A stretch of 64,000 nt of DNA, taken from assembly GCA_030603685.1 (NCBI GenBank), contig JAUVXG010000001.1:16333-80332 (forward strand). The letters run 5' to 3'. Origin of the DNA: Pleomorphomonas sp. GTDB taxonomy: Bacteria; Pseudomonadota; Alphaproteobacteria; Rhizobiales; Pleomorphomonadaceae. Shown here piece by piece: positions 14,988-25,023 of the stretch. The notes beneath the pieces are model-generated. The model saw only the letters and a list, made by a program, of their open reading frames with translations, searched no databases and was not told the DNA's origin. How positions within the stretch are numbered: the stretch's first letter is position 1; every line of letters starts with the position of its first letter. The position numbers and the translations under genes were made by a program.

Positions 14988-16414
14988 TCAAAAAGCTTCG
15001 ACCGATCGCAACTCCAGGAACCCCGGTCATGAACCGCTGCCTAGCGCTGATTCTTCCTCTCGCGGGCCTTCTTGTCGCCGGTCTCGCGAGCATGCCGGCC
15101 CAGGCCGCCGATCCCGCCGCCATTCGTTCGGTGAGCGAGATCGAGGGGCGGGTCGTCAATCTCGGCCTCAACAAGTCGATGGTGATCGACCTGCCGGAGG
15201 ATATCCGCGACGTCCTGGTATCCAACCCGACGGTCGCCGACGCGATCGTGCGCAACAATCGGAAGATCTACCTGATCGGCATGAGCGTCGGCGAGGCCAA
15301 CGTCTTCCTGTTCGGCGACGGCAACCGCCAGATCGCCCATTTCGAGCTGGTCATTGGCCGCGACACGGTCGGCCTGGAGAACACGCTCGCGCAGGTCATT
15401 CCCGACTCGCATATCAAGGCGCAGTCGCTCGGCGACTCCCTGGTGCTGTCGGGCACCGTCACCTCTCCGGAGGCCGCGGCGACGGCCGCCACCATCGCGG
15501 CCAAGTTCGTCGGCTCCGCCGACAAGGTCGTCAACTCGATCAACGTCTCCGGCTCCGATCAGGTCAATCTCCGCGTCGTCATCGCCGAGGTGGAAAAGAA
15601 CACCGTCAGGAAGCTCGGCATCGACATGGCCGGCACGGTGGGCGCCGTCGCCGCCGCGAGTTCCCCCAACAACCTAGCCTACAACCTGGCGGGACTGTCG
15701 GCCAAGCCGACCAAATTGTTCGGCATAGCCGATGGCGCCGCCAGCTCGGCGGTCAACATCGGAACGGACCACTTCTCCATGATGATCAACGCCCTGAAGA
15801 CGCAGGGCGTGGTGCGGACACTGGCCGAACCGAACGTGACCGCCATCTCCGGCCAACCGGCCAAGGTGGTGGTGGGCGGCGAGATCCCCTACACTCTGGT
15901 CAGCGACAACGGCAACAGCATCAACTTCAAGGAATACGGCGTCATCCTGAAGTTCACGCCAGTGGTGCTGAGCTCCGGGCGCATCAGCCTCAACATCAAC
16001 ACCGAGGTGAGCGACATCGACACCTCGCTCAACTCCACCGTGCCGGCCATCAAGAAACGCGGCGCCGAAACCACGGTCGAAGTTCCGTCGGGCGGTGCGA
16101 TCGCCATCGGCGGCCTTCTGCGCGACAACATCTCCAAGACCATCAACGGCACGCCCGGCCTGTCCGATCTGCCGATCCTCGGCGCGCTTTTCAAGAGCGA
16201 CGCCTACCAGCGCCAGCAGACCGAGCTGGTGGTCTTCGTGACGCCCTATCTCGTGAAGCCGGTCGCTCCGTCGGCGATCACCCGGCCCGACCAAAACCTC
16301 AACTTCCAGGCCGACGCCCAGAGCTATTTCCTGAACCAGATCAACCGTATCTACCGCGTCAACGGCGCCGCTTCCGGTTCCTACCAGGGCCGCTACGGCT
16401 TCTCCTATGAATGA
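14984..16414 (+). CDS. cpaC: Outer-membrane secretin CpaC (RcpA)
   Basis: A 476-residue secretin of the Flp pilus. After a signal peptide (cleavage near MPAQA) comes the pilus N-domain (about 45-115: KSMVIDLPEDIRDVLVSNP), then a BON-like domain (about 120-190) and the secretin barrel (about 230-420) with VPSGGAIAIGGLL and the C-terminal LPILGALFKSDAYQ. An internal ATG at 15029 starts directly at the signal peptide and is an equally good start; the listed start is the ATGA overlap with cpaB. Confidence 0.93.
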   Translation: MIKKLRPIATPGTPVMNRCLALILPLAGLLVAGLASMPAQAADPAAIRSVSEIEGRVVNLGLNKSMVIDLPEDIRDVLVSNPTVADAIVRNNRKIYLIGMSVGEANVFLFGDGNRQIAHFELVIGRDTVGLENTLAQVIPDSHIKAQSLGDSLVLSGTVTSPEAAATAATIAAKFVGSADKVVNSINVSGSDQVNLRVVIAEVEKNTVRKLGIDMAGTVGAVAAASSPNNLAYNLAGLSAKPTKLFGIADGAASSAVNIGTDHFSMMINALKTQGVVRTLAEPNVTAISGQPAKVVVGGEIPYTLVSDNGNSINFKEYGVILKFTPVVLSSGRISLNINTEVSDIDTSLNSTVPAIKKRGAETTVEVPSGGAIAIGGLLRDNISKTINGTPGLSDLPILGALFKSDAYQRQQTELVVFVTPYLVKPVAPSAITRPDQNLNFQADAQSYFLNQINRIYRVNGAASGSYQGRYGFSYE

Positions 16415-16436
16415 GCCGGCGCATCGGAGGAGTGCC

Positions 16437-17147
16437 ATGCAGGCGATGAATCCCCTTACCCGTCCTGAAAGGCTGCTGCGCCGGTCCGCGAGGCCGGCAG
16501 CGATCGTCTTGGTGCTCGCGTTGGCGGCCTGCAACCAGAAGGGCCAGGCGCTGACGGATGGCTTGCCCACCGACAGCTACCGTACCGCCTACCCGATCGC
16601 CGTCACCGAGGCGCCGCAGACGCTGGACATCCCGGTCGGTACCGGCACCGGCGGCCTTTCGCCCGAACTCCGGGCCGTCGTGGCCGACTTCGGTGCCGAT
16701 GCCGCGCGAAACGCAACCGGCCCCGTCGTCGTGATGACGCCGGCAGGGTCGATCAACCAGGCCGCTGCCGATTATCTCGCCCGCCAGATTCGAACCGTGC
16801 TCAAGCAGTCCGGTGTCGCGCCGACCTATCTGAGATCGCAAACCTACGCCGTTGCCGATGCCCGCGTACCCGCGCCGATCCGGCTCGGTTTCACCCGCAT
16901 CAAGGCCGTCAGCCCACCCTGCGGTCGCTGGACGGCCGACATCATGCCCGACAATCAGAAGGGCGACGACGGTGCCGAGTTCGGTTGCGCCACCCAGGCC
17001 AATCTCGCGGCCATGGTGGAAAATCCGAACGACCTCCTGATGCCGCGGGCCGAGACACCGGTGCGCGGCTGGCAGCGCTGGGACATGTTGCAGAAGGCAG
17101 CCAAGGGATCGAGCCCGTCGGCTACCTATCCGACTTCGACCTTCTAG
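16437..17147 (+). CDS. cpaD: Flp pilus assembly lipoprotein CpaD
   Basis: A 236-residue outer-membrane-associated lipoprotein: signal peptide with lipobox LAAC, then the CpaD domain with TDSYRTAYPIAVTE near the N-terminus and FGCATQANLAAMVENPNDLL near the C-terminus. GGAGGAG stands six bases before the ATG at 16437, which is why this start is preferred to 16407. CpaD helps stabilise the CpaC secretin. Confidence 0.92.
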   Translation: MQAMNPLTRPERLLRRSARPAAIVLVLALAACNQKGQALTDGLPTDSYRTAYPIAVTEAPQTLDIPVGTGTGGLSPELRAVVADFGADAARNATGPVVVMTPAGSINQAAADYLARQIRTVLKQSGVAPTYLRSQTYAVADARVPAPIRLGFTRIKAVSPPCGRWTADIMPDNQKGDDGAEFGCATQANLAAMVENPNDLLMPRAETPVRGWQRWDMLQKAAKGSSPSATYPTSTF

Positions 17148-17160
17148 GAATCCGACGGCC

Positions 17161-18432
17161 ATGACCACCGACGACACGCTCGTTCCCCCCTCTTCCGGCC
17201 GCGCCGCCGATTCAGACGGACTGAAGCCGGTGCCGCGCATCGCCATTCAGGCCTTCTGCGAGACACCGGAAATCGCCGATGTGCTGGAACAGGCGGCCGC
17301 CGATCGCCGCATGGCCAAGGCGCATGTCAAGGTGCATCAGGGCGGCGTCGCCGCCGCTCTTGATTTCTATGCCGCTGCGCCGACACCGAACCTGCTGTTC
17401 GTGGAAACGCGCGAGCGGCGTGAACAGGTGCTGGACCAAGTGGACCAGCTGGCCACCGTCTGCGACGCCGGGACCAAGGTCGTGCTGATCGGCCACCACA
17501 ACGATGTCGCTCTCTATCGCGACCTGATGCGCCGCGGCGTGTCCGAGTACATGGTCGCCCCCTTCGACCTTTACGACGTCATCCGCGAGATCGGCGAGAT
17601 CTACCTGGCGCCGGATGTGAAGCCGGTGGGGCGAACCATCGCCTTCATCGGTGCACGCGGCGGCTCGGGCTCCTCCACCGTGGCGCATAACGTCGCTTTC
17701 GCCCTGTCGCGAAACTTCGACGGGGGAGTCGTCCTGGCCGACCTCGATCTGCCCTTCGGGACCGCCAGCCTCGACTTCAACCAGGAACCGGCGCAGACCC
17801 TGGCCGACGCGCTCGCCGCCGGTGAACGGGTCGATGATGGCTTTCTCGACCGGCTGCTGGCCAAATGCGCCGACAACCTCAGCCTGCTCGCCGCACCGGC
17901 AACGCTCGATCGCTCCTTCGATCACGACGAGATGGCCTTCGAGCCGATTGTCGATGCCGCTCGCGTCAGTGCTCCGGCGGTCATCCTCGATCTGCCGCAC
18001 GTCTGGACGGCCTGGGCCCGCAGGCTCCTCGGCGCTGCCGACGAGGTGGTGATCACCGCCATGCCGGACCTCGCCTCTCTCAGGAACGCCAAGAATCTTA
18101 TCGATCCGCTGAAGATTGCCCGGCCGAACGACGAGGCGCCGCGCCTCGTCATCAACCAGGTGGGACTGCCGAAGCGCCCCGAGATCAAGCCCGCCGATTT
18201 CCAGAAGGCGCTGCAGCTCGATCCGGCCGCCATCATCCCCTTCGATGCCGCCCTGTTCGGCACGGCGACCAACAACGGCCAGATGATCGCCGAGATCAAC
18301 GCGCGGTCACCGATCGCGCAGATCTTCGAAACGCTCGCCGCGCGGCTGACCGGCCGCACGACGGTGCGCAGCGGCCGCAAGTCGGCGCTCAGTCCCCTGC
18401 TCGCCCGTCTGCCGCGCCTCAAGGCGCACTGA
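17161..18432 (+). CDS. cpaE: Pilus localisation ATPase-like protein CpaE (TadZ)
   Basis: A 423-residue MinD/ParA-superfamily protein that places the Tad machine in the cell. A receiver-like N-terminal domain (about 25-150) is followed by the P-loop domain. The deviant Walker A reads GARGGSGSST (165-174): the signature lysine is Arg166 and the P-loop lysine is Ser171. Many CpaE/TadZ proteins deviate here, so binding of nucleotide without fast hydrolysis is plausible. It is the fifth gene of the cpaBCDEF run. Confidence 0.92.
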   Translation: MTTDDTLVPPSSGRAADSDGLKPVPRIAIQAFCETPEIADVLEQAAADRRMAKAHVKVHQGGVAAALDFYAAAPTPNLLFVETRERREQVLDQVDQLATVCDAGTKVVLIGHHNDVALYRDLMRRGVSEYMVAPFDLYDVIREIGEIYLAPDVKPVGRTIAFIGARGGSGSSTVAHNVAFALSRNFDGGVVLADLDLPFGTASLDFNQEPAQTLADALAAGERVDDGFLDRLLAKCADNLSLLAAPATLDRSFDHDEMAFEPIVDAARVSAPAVILDLPHVWTAWARRLLGAADEVVITAMPDLASLRNAKNLIDPLKIARPNDEAPRLVINQVGLPKRPEIKPADFQKALQLDPAAIIPFDAALFGTATNNGQMIAEINARSPIAQIFETLAARLTGRTTVRSGRKSALSPLLARLPRLKAH

Positions 18433-18455
18433 CGGTCAGGACGCGGAGAGGTTCA

Positions 18456-19925
18456 ATGTCCTTTGGCAAGCGTGGCTCTTTCGGTTCGGCACAGGAGAAA
18501 CCGGCTGCGGCCCCGGCAGCGCGGGTCGTCGAGGCTGCGCCCGTCGTCGCTCCGGCGGCCAAGCCGGCGCCTGCCCCCGCCGCCCGTTCCGCGCCTCCGG
18601 CGCCGGAGGTGCAGGAACGGCGCAAGTCCGACAGCTACTACGACACCAAGTCGTCGATCTTCTCGGCGCTGATCGAGACCATCGATCTCAGCCAGCTCGC
18701 CAAGCTCGACATCGAGACGGCGCGCGAGGAAATCCGCGACATCGTCGGCGACATCATCTCGCTGAAGGCAGTGGTGATGTCGATCTCCGAGCAGGAAGAG
18801 CTGCTCGACGACATCTGCAACGACGTTCTCGGCTACGGTCCGCTCGAACCGCTGCTGGCGCGCGACGACATCGCCGACATCATGGTCAACGGGGCCAACG
18901 CCACCTTCATCGAAGTCGGCGGCAAGATGGTCAAGACCGGCGTGCGGTTCCGCGACAACGTGCAGCTGATGAACATCTGCCAGCGCATCGTCAGTCAGAT
19001 CGGCCGTCGCGTCGACGAAGCGTCGCCGATCTGCGACGCCCGCCTTCCCGACGGCAGCCGCGTCAACGTCATTGCGCCGCCACTCGCCATCGACGGCCCG
19101 ACCCTGACCATCCGCAAGTTCAAGAAGGACAAGCTGACGCTGCCGCAGCTGGTCAAGTTCGGCTCGATCACGCCGGAAGGCGCCACCATTCTCGAGATCA
19201 TCGGTCGCTGCCGCTGCAACGTGCTGATTTCAGGCGGCACCGGCTCGGGCAAGACGACATTGCTCAACTGCCTCACCGCCTACATCGAGCCGACCGAACG
19301 CGTGATCACCTGCGAGGACGCCGCCGAGCTGCAGGTGCAGCAGCCGCATGTCGTCCGCCTCGAAACGCGCCCGCCCAACCTCGAGGGCGAGGGTCAGGTC
19401 ACCATGCGCGACCTCGTGAAGAACTGCCTGCGCATGCGTCCCGAGCGGATCATCGTCGGCGAAGTGCGCGGCCCCGAGGCTTTCGACCTGCTGCAGGCGA
19501 TGAACACCGGCCACGACGGCTCGATGGGCACGCTGCACGCCAACACGCCGCGCGAGGCGATCTCCCGTATCGAGTCGATGATTTCCATGGGTGGCTACAC
19601 GCTGCCGTCCAAGACGGTGCGCGAGATGATCGTCACGTCGATCGACGTCATCATTCAGGCGGCGCGCCTCAGGGATGGCTCGCGCCGTATCACCCACATT
19701 ACCGAAGTCGTCGGCCTCGAGGGCGACGTGGTGATCACCCAGGACCTCTTCGTCTACGACATCGTCGGAGAGGAAAGCGACGGCCGGCTGATCGGTCAGC
19801 ATCGCTCCACCGGCATCGGCCGTCCGAAGTTCTGGGACCGTGCGCGCTACTACGGCGAGGAGCGTCGTCTCGCCGCCGCGCTCGACGCCTCCGAGGCGCC
19901 ACCGCCGTCAGGCGCATATAGCTGA
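18456..19925 (+). CDS. cpaF: Pilus assembly ATPase CpaF (TadA)
   Basis: A 489-residue secretion ATPase powering Flp pilus polymerisation. A low-complexity Ala/Pro stretch (about 15-50) precedes the N-terminal domain and the RecA-like core, with Walker [11 protein letters not shown], an Asp-box CEDAAELQ, Walker [17 protein letters not shown] and the His-box [16 protein letters not shown]. The start is ATG 18456 with GCGGAGAGG upstream; the much longer open frame into cpaE is an artefact of high GC. Confidence 0.95.
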   Translation: MSFGKRGSFGSAQEKPAAAPAARVVEAAPVVAPAAKPAPAPAARSAPPAPEVQERRKSDSYYDTKSSIFSALIETIDLSQLAKLDIETAREEIRDIVGDIISLKAVVMSISEQEELLDDICNDVLGYGPLEPLLARDDIADIMVNGANATFIEVGGKMVKTGVRFRDNVQLMNICQRIVSQIGRRVDEASPICDARLPDGSRVNVIAPPLAIDGPTLTIRKFKKDKLTLPQLVKFGSITPEGATILEIIGRCRCNVLISGGTGSGKTTLLNCLTAYIEPTERVITCEDAAELQVQQPHVVRLETRPPNLEGEGQVTMRDLVKNCLRMRPERIIVGEVRGPEAFDLLQAMNTGHDGSMGTLHANTPREAISRIESMISMGGYTLPSKTVREMIVTSIDVIIQAARLRDGSRRITHITEVVGLEGDVVITQDLFVYDIVGEESDGRLIGQHRSTGIGRPKFWDRARYYGEERRLAAALDASEAPPPSGAYS

Positions 19926-19953
19926 TCGAGCGGCGGCAACAGGGAGAAAGAGC

Positions 19954-20952
19954 ATGGAGATCGACATCCGCATCCTTGCGATGATGGGCCTCGTCGGCTT
20001 CTCGATCGCCGCCCTGCTCTACGGCTTTCTCTATGGCCGCATCGAACGGCAGGCATCGGCCGAACGGCGCCGGACGCTGGTGGCGGCACCAGCCGTCGAT
20101 ATCGATCGAACCAAGACGACCGCCACTCCGAGCGCCCGTCGTCGCAACGTCCAGGAAACGCTGAAGGAGCTGGAAGCCAAGCAGAAGCACAAGGCATCCA
20201 AGTCCACCAACCCGCCGATGCAGCTCCGGCTCGCTCAGGCCGGGCTCAGCCTGACCATTGTTCGCTTCTACATCTACAGCGTCGTGGCCGGTCTCATCAT
20301 TTCGGTGGTTTGCTTGCTCGTCGGTCTGCCGATCCTCCTGGTGATCGGCGCCGGTTTCGTTGGCGCCGTTGGCCTGCCGCGTTTTCTCGTCAACTTCATC
20401 CGCAAGCGCCGTCATGCCGCCTTCATCGACGAACTCGCCAACGCCGTCGAGGTGATCGTCCGGGGCGTCAAGGCCGGCCTGCCGCTCAACGACTGCCTCA
20501 GGATGATCGCCAGCGAAGCCAAGGAGCCGGTGAAGAGCGAGTTTCGCACCGTGGTCGAGGCAATGCAGCTCGGCATGGCGATCGACGAGGCGGTCACCCG
20601 CATGTACGAACGCGTTCCGCTGCCGGAGACCAACTTCTTCGGCATCGTGCTGTCCATTCAGTCGAAGGCAGGTGGCAACCTGTCCGAAGCCCTTGGCAAT
20701 CTCGCCAAGGTGCTGCGCGAGCGCAAGAAGATGCGCGCCAAGATCCAGGCCATGAGCATGGAGGCGAAATCCTCGGCCGGCATCATCGGTTCCCTGCCGA
20801 TCATCGTCACCGTCCTCGTCTACCTGACCAGTCCCGACTACATCATGGTTCTCTTCGTCACGCCGATCGGACAGATCGTCCTCGGCATTTCCCTTCTCTG
20901 GATGCTGATCGGTGTCTTCGTCATGAAGCGCATGATCGCCTTCGACTTCTGA
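19954..20952 (+). CDS. tadB: Tad pilus inner-membrane platform protein TadB
   Basis: A 332-residue T2SSF/GspF-type membrane protein that pairs with TadC as the platform for CpaF. An N-terminal helix (about 8-28) is followed by a cytoplasmic linker, then two helices (about 108-145). The T2SSF domain (FIDELANAVEVIVRGVKAGL to KAGGNLSEALGNLAKVLRER) and two C-terminal helices complete it. AGGGAGAAAG precedes the ATG. Confidence 0.93.
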   Translation: MEIDIRILAMMGLVGFSIAALLYGFLYGRIERQASAERRRTLVAAPAVDIDRTKTTATPSARRRNVQETLKELEAKQKHKASKSTNPPMQLRLAQAGLSLTIVRFYIYSVVAGLIISVVCLLVGLPILLVIGAGFVGAVGLPRFLVNFIRKRRHAAFIDELANAVEVIVRGVKAGLPLNDCLRMIASEAKEPVKSEFRTVVEAMQLGMAIDEAVTRMYERVPLPETNFFGIVLSIQSKAGGNLSEALGNLAKVLRERKKMRAKIQAMSMEAKSSAGIIGSLPIIVTVLVYLTSPDYIMVLFVTPIGQIVLGISLLWMLIGVFVMKRMIAFDF

Positions 20953-20960
20953 GAGGCATC

Positions 20961-21932
20961 ATGGGCGCACTCATCGACACCCTGCGCGATCCGGTGGCCT
21001 TGATGGCCATCCTGGTATCGCTCGCCATCTTCGCTACCATTCTCAGCCTCGCCATGCCCCTCCTGTCGAGCGACCGGTTGCCGGCTCGCATGCGCGCGGT
21101 GGCCGACGAGCGCGAGAAGATCCGCCAGCGCGAGCGTGCCCGTCTCGCCGAGGAGGGACGCGGCTCGCTGCGTGGCAAGGAATCCAAGGCCTACATGCGC
21201 AGCCTCGTCGAACGACTGTCGCTCAGAAAGGCGCTGCTCGACGACAAGGGCGAGGAAAAGCTGAAACAGGCCGGCTTCCGTAGCGAGGCGGCCACCACCA
21301 CCTTCCTGTTCGCCCGTTTCGTGCTGCCGTTCGGCTTTCTGATCCTGGCGATCTTTTACGTCTTCATCGTCTTGAAGATCGATCGCCCCCTGCCCTTCAA
21401 GGTGGGCATATGCCTGGTCATCGCCTACGCCGGGTTTTACCTGCCGATTATCTTCGTCTCCAACGCCCTGCAGAAGCGCCAGCAATCGATCAAGCGGGCC
21501 TTCCCCGATTCCCTCGATCTGCTCTTGATCTGCGTCGAAAGCGGCATGTCGATCGAGCACGCGTTCCGCCGCGTCTCCGAGGAGATCGGCAGCCAGTCGC
21601 TGCCGCTGGCCGAGGAACTCAGCCTGACCACGGCCGAACTGTCCTTCCTGCCCGATCGCCGGCAGGCCTATGAGAATCTGGCCAACCGCACCGGCCTCGA
21701 CGGCGTCAAGGCGGTCTGCCTCGCGCTGATCCAGTCCGAACGCTACGGCACGCCACTCGGCCAGACCCTGCGCGTGCTCAGCCAGGAAAACCGCGACATG
21801 CGGATGAACGAGGCGGAAAAGAAGGCGGCGGCACTGCCGCCCAAGCTGACCGTGCCGATGATCGTCTTCTTCCTGCCGGTGCTGTTCGCCGTCATCATGG
21901 CGCCGGCCATCATCAAGATCAGCTCGCTGTAA
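20961..21932 (+). CDS. tadC: Tad pilus inner-membrane platform protein TadC
   Basis: A 323-residue partner of TadB starting eight bases after its stop. One N-terminal helix, a charged Arg/Glu-rich linker, two central helices (about 110-165), the T2SSF region (FPDSLDLLLICVESGMSIEH) and a C-terminal helix (VPMIVFFLPVLFAVIMAP). It is the last gene of the operon; no tadD follows before the terminator. Confidence 0.93.
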   Translation: MGALIDTLRDPVALMAILVSLAIFATILSLAMPLLSSDRLPARMRAVADEREKIRQRERARLAEEGRGSLRGKESKAYMRSLVERLSLRKALLDDKGEEKLKQAGFRSEAATTTFLFARFVLPFGFLILAIFYVFIVLKIDRPLPFKVGICLVIAYAGFYLPIIFVSNALQKRQQSIKRAFPDSLDLLLICVESGMSIEHAFRRVSEEIGSQSLPLAEELSLTTAELSFLPDRRQAYENLANRTGLDGVKAVCLALIQSERYGTPLGQTLRVLSQENRDMRMNEAEKKAAALPPKLTVPMIVFFLPVLFAVIMAPAIIKISSL

Positions 21933-21950
21933 GCGGTGCCGTCGCAAACG

Positions 21951-21982
21951 AAAAAGCCCCGGCCGATCGCCAGGGCTTCTCT
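21951..21982. terminator. Bidirectional terminator between tadC and upp
   Basis: The stem AGCCC(C)GGC / GCC(A)GGGCT around GATCG is flanked by an A-run on the left and a T-rich tract on the right. It can serve tadC on the plus strand and, with the stronger T5 run, upp on the minus strand. Confidence 0.7.
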
Positions 21983-22003
21983 TTGTCCTGACCAGTGCGG
22001 CGC

Positions 22004-22630
22004 TTACTTGGTACCGTACATGCGGTCACCGGCATCGCCGAGACCGGGCACGATATAGCCCTTCTCGTTGAGGTGGCTGTCGATGGCCGCCGTGAACACC
22101 GGCACGTCCGGGTGCGCGTCGGTAAAGTTCTTGATGCCTTCAGGCGCTGCGAGAAGGCAGACGAAGCGAATGTCGCGGGCGCCGCGTTCCTTCAGCTTGT
22201 CGACGGCAGCGATCGACGAGTTGCCGGTGGCCAGCATCGGGTCGACCACGATGGTAAGGCGGTCGGACAGATCGGCCGGAGCCTTGAAGTAGTACTCGAC
22301 CGGCTGCAGCGTTTCGTGGTCGCGATAAATGCCGATGTGCGACACGCGGGCCGCCGGCACCAGATCGAGCATGCCTTCGAGCAAGCCGTTGCCGGCGCGC
22401 AGCACCGAGGCGAAAACCAGCTTCTTGCCCTCAAGGGTCGGCGCCACCATGGTCTGGAGCGGCGTCTCGATTTCCACTTCGGTGAGCGCCAGGTCGCGCG
22501 TCACCTCGTAGCAGAGCAGCGTCGAGATCTCCCGCAACAGCCGCCGGAAGCTCGCTGTCGAGGTTTCCTGCTTGCGCATGATGGTAAGCTTGTGCTGCAC
22601 CAGCGGATGATCGATGACCTTGACGCTCAT
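22004..22630 (-). CDS. upp: Uracil phosphoribosyltransferase
   Basis: A 208-residue enzyme converting uracil and PRPP to UMP. It shows the N-terminal [22 protein letters not shown], the PRPP loop [11 protein letters not shown] and the C-terminal uracil-binding [12 protein letters not shown]. The start is ATG 22630. It is the promoter-distal gene of the nucleoside salvage cluster and would recover uracil released by DeoA. Confidence 0.97.
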   Translation of the reverse strand: MSVKVIDHPLVQHKLTIMRKQETSTASFRRLLREISTLLCYEVTRDLALTEVEIETPLQTMVAPTLEGKKLVFASVLRAGNGLLEGMLDLVPAARVSHIGIYRDHETLQPVEYYFKAPADLSDRLTIVVDPMLATGNSSIAAVDKLKERGARDIRFVCLLAAPEGIKNFTDAHPDVPVFTAAIDSHLNEKGYIVPGLGDAGDRMYGTK

Positions 22631-22722
22631 GGGTTCCTCGCGGACGTTGGGTTTCGGCGACCATAGAGACTCGGAGCCGCCTCCGAAACCGGCATTTTCC
22701 CCGATCTCCACCAGATTCCGGC

Positions 22723-23709
22723 TCACAGCCGGGCGAGAAGCCGCGCTTTGGTTGCCGCGTCGCAAAAGGCGTCCTCGACCGCCGTGCGCGTCACCATGGC
22801 AAGGTCGGCCCCGGTCAGACCGAACGTGTCGCGCGCCACACGATACTCATGGCCGACCGACGTCCAGAAGAACGGCGGATCGTCTGTGTTGAGCGAATGG
22901 CGCACGCCTGCCGCCCGCAGCGCCGGCAACGGATGGTCGGCGTAGCTCTCATAAACGCCGAGCGTGACGTTGGACACCGGGCAGACCTCAAGGTGGATGC
23001 CCTCATCGGCAATGCGGCGAACGAGATCGGCATTCTCGATGGCGCGCACGCCATGGCCGATGCGCTTCACCGGAATGGCGTCGAGCGTTGCCGCCACTCC
23101 CTCCCAGGAACACCACTCGCCGGCATGACAGGTGAGCGGCAGACCAGCCTCGGAAGCGATCTGGAACGCGGGAGCGAACTCGTGCGGAGCATGAAGGCGC
23201 TCTTCGCCGGCCATGCCGAAGCCGACCACCTCCGGTACGAGATTGTTCACGGCGGCCCGCGCTGCCTCGACACCCCGCTCGGGACCATAGTGACGTTCGA
23301 CGAGCGGGATCAGACGACCGACGATACCGGTCGCCGCCTCGGCCCGCCGCAATCCTTCGACAATTCCATCGAGGTAGGCGCGATAACCGAGACCGGAGCG
23401 TTCGCCGAAGTCCGGCGATATGAAGAATTCGGTGTAGATGGAGCCGGCCGCTGCGGCCTGACGCTGGTAGACCTCGGCGATCTCGGCGAAATCCTCGGGG
23501 GTCCGGAAGACGGAGGCCGCAAGGTCGTAGGCGACGAGAAAGGCGGAGAAGTCCGTCCAGAGATAGCGTCCCTCGTCGTCAAACAGGCGCGACACGTCCA
23601 CCCCATAGCGAGCCGCGTTGCGGCGGACGAGATCCGGCGCGGCGCCGGCTTCGAGATGAACGTGAAGTTCGGCCTTCGGCACCGAAGGCACGGCGGTCAG
23701 TTCGGTCAT
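22723..23709 (-). CDS. add: Adenosine deaminase
   Basis: A 328-residue TIM-barrel deaminase turning (deoxy)adenosine into (deoxy)inosine. Metal ligands are in ELHVHLEAG (near residue 16) and in RIGHG, the catalytic glutamate is in CHAGE and the late metal aspartate in LNTDDPPFF. It is ten bases downstream of deoB, within the salvage operon, feeding the purine nucleoside phosphorylase. Some members of this group act on adenine; the operon favours adenosine. Confidence 0.9.
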   Translation of the reverse strand: MTELTAVPSVPKAELHVHLEAGAAPDLVRRNAARYGVDVSRLFDDEGRYLWTDFSAFLVAYDLAASVFRTPEDFAEIAEVYQRQAAAAGSIYTEFFISPDFGERSGLGYRAYLDGIVEGLRRAEAATGIVGRLIPLVERHYGPERGVEAARAAVNNLVPEVVGFGMAGEERLHAPHEFAPAFQIASEAGLPLTCHAGEWCSWEGVAATLDAIPVKRIGHGVRAIENADLVRRIADEGIHLEVCPVSNVTLGVYESYADHPLPALRAAGVRHSLNTDDPPFFWTSVGHEYRVARDTFGLTGADLAMVTRTAVEDAFCDAATKARLLARL

Positions 23710-23719
23710 GGGTCGTCTT

Positions 23720-24937
23720 TCAAATCAGAGAGCGGCCATGCAGGCCGGGCGCAAGGCCAAGCCAGGCGGCAACGGTTTCGGCCATGTCGGCGAAGGTGTC
23801 AGGCCGTCCGGCCGACCCGGGCGGCACGCCGCGCCCCGCAAACAGCGCCGGCACGCGCTCGCGCGTGTGGTCACTGCCGCGCCATGTCGGATCGCATCCA
23901 TGGTCGGCGGTGATGAGCAGCATGTCGCCCTCGCCCATCGCCGCCTCTACTTCCGGCAGACGCCGATCGAAGGCTTCGAGGCAGGCGGCATAGCCGGCAA
24001 CATCGCGCCGATGGCCATATTCGGTGTCGAAATCGACCAGATTGACGAAAACGAGATCGCCGGCGCCGGCTTCGCCCAGCGCAGCGATGCCGAGATCGAG
24101 GTTGCCGTCGTTGGACTTGCCCTTGCGGGTGATGGTGATGTTCTGATGGGCGAAGATGTCGCCGATCTTGCCGATGCCATAGACCTTGCCGCCCGCCGCC
24201 TCGACGCGGGTGAGCAGCGTCGGTTCCGGCGGCGGCACGGCATAGTCGCGCCGGTTGGCGGTGCGCTTGAAGGTGTCCCTGGTTTCGCCGACGAAGGGAC
24301 GGGCGATGACGCGCCCGACACGGTAGGGATCGACCAGCTTGCGGGCGATCTCGCAGTCGGCCAAGAGTTTGGCGAGGCCGAAATGCGTCTCGTGAGCGGC
24401 GATCTGCAGCACCGAGTCGGCCGAGGTGTAGACGATCGGCTTGCCGGTACGGATATGCTCCTCGCCAAAGCGATCGATGATCGCGGTGCCGGACGCGTGG
24501 CAATTGCCAAGAATGCCCGGCACGCCGGTCTCGCGCACATAGGCGTCGATGAGGTCGGCCGGGAAGCTCGGCGGTTCCGGCGGGAAGTAACCCCACTCGA
24601 AGGGCACGGGAACGCCGGCGATCTCCCAGTGGCCGGACGGCGTGTCCTTGCCGCTCGACACTTCGGCGGGCGCGGCATAGCGCCCTTCGGCAGTGGTTCG
24701 AACGAAGCCGGCCGGCTTCTGCCCGGTCGCAAGCTCGGCGGCAAGCCCCAGACCGAGCCGCTCAAGATTGGGCAGCAACAGCGGGCCCGACCGCAAGCCG
24801 GCCTGGTCACCCCGGCCAGCCGCGCATTCGGCGGCGATATGGCCGAGCGTATCGGAACCCTCGTCGCCAAAGCGGGCGGCATCTGGCGCACCGCCGATGC
24901 CGAAACTGTCGAGCACGATGATGATGGCCCGTTTCAT
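23720..24937 (-). CDS. deoB: Phosphopentomutase
   Basis: A 405-residue alkaline-phosphatase-superfamily mutase interconverting (deoxy)ribose-1-P and -5-P. Metal and catalytic motifs visible are [12 protein letters not shown] at the N-terminus, [12 protein letters not shown] with the phospho-acceptor threonine, and [16 protein letters not shown] near the C-terminus. It channels pentose phosphates released by DeoA and the purine phosphorylase into central metabolism. An 86-bp gap with a small GGCGCC hairpin separates it from deoA. Confidence 0.96.
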   Translation of the reverse strand: MKRAIIIVLDSFGIGGAPDAARFGDEGSDTLGHIAAECAAGRGDQAGLRSGPLLLPNLERLGLGLAAELATGQKPAGFVRTTAEGRYAAPAEVSSGKDTPSGHWEIAGVPVPFEWGYFPPEPPSFPADLIDAYVRETGVPGILGNCHASGTAIIDRFGEEHIRTGKPIVYTSADSVLQIAAHETHFGLAKLLADCEIARKLVDPYRVGRVIARPFVGETRDTFKRTANRRDYAVPPPEPTLLTRVEAAGGKVYGIGKIGDIFAHQNITITRKGKSNDGNLDLGIAALGEAGAGDLVFVNLVDFDTEYGHRRDVAGYAACLEAFDRRLPEVEAAMGEGDMLLITADHGCDPTWRGSDHTRERVPALFAGRGVPPGSAGRPDTFADMAETVAAWLGLAPGLHGRSLI

Positions 24938-25023
24938 GGTTCCTCCCCGGCGCCCGAATGGCGCCTCACCCTTGTCCGTCAGTCCCTGGGGCAGCGCCGT
25001 CCGCGACCGCCCCTTGGGAAGGC

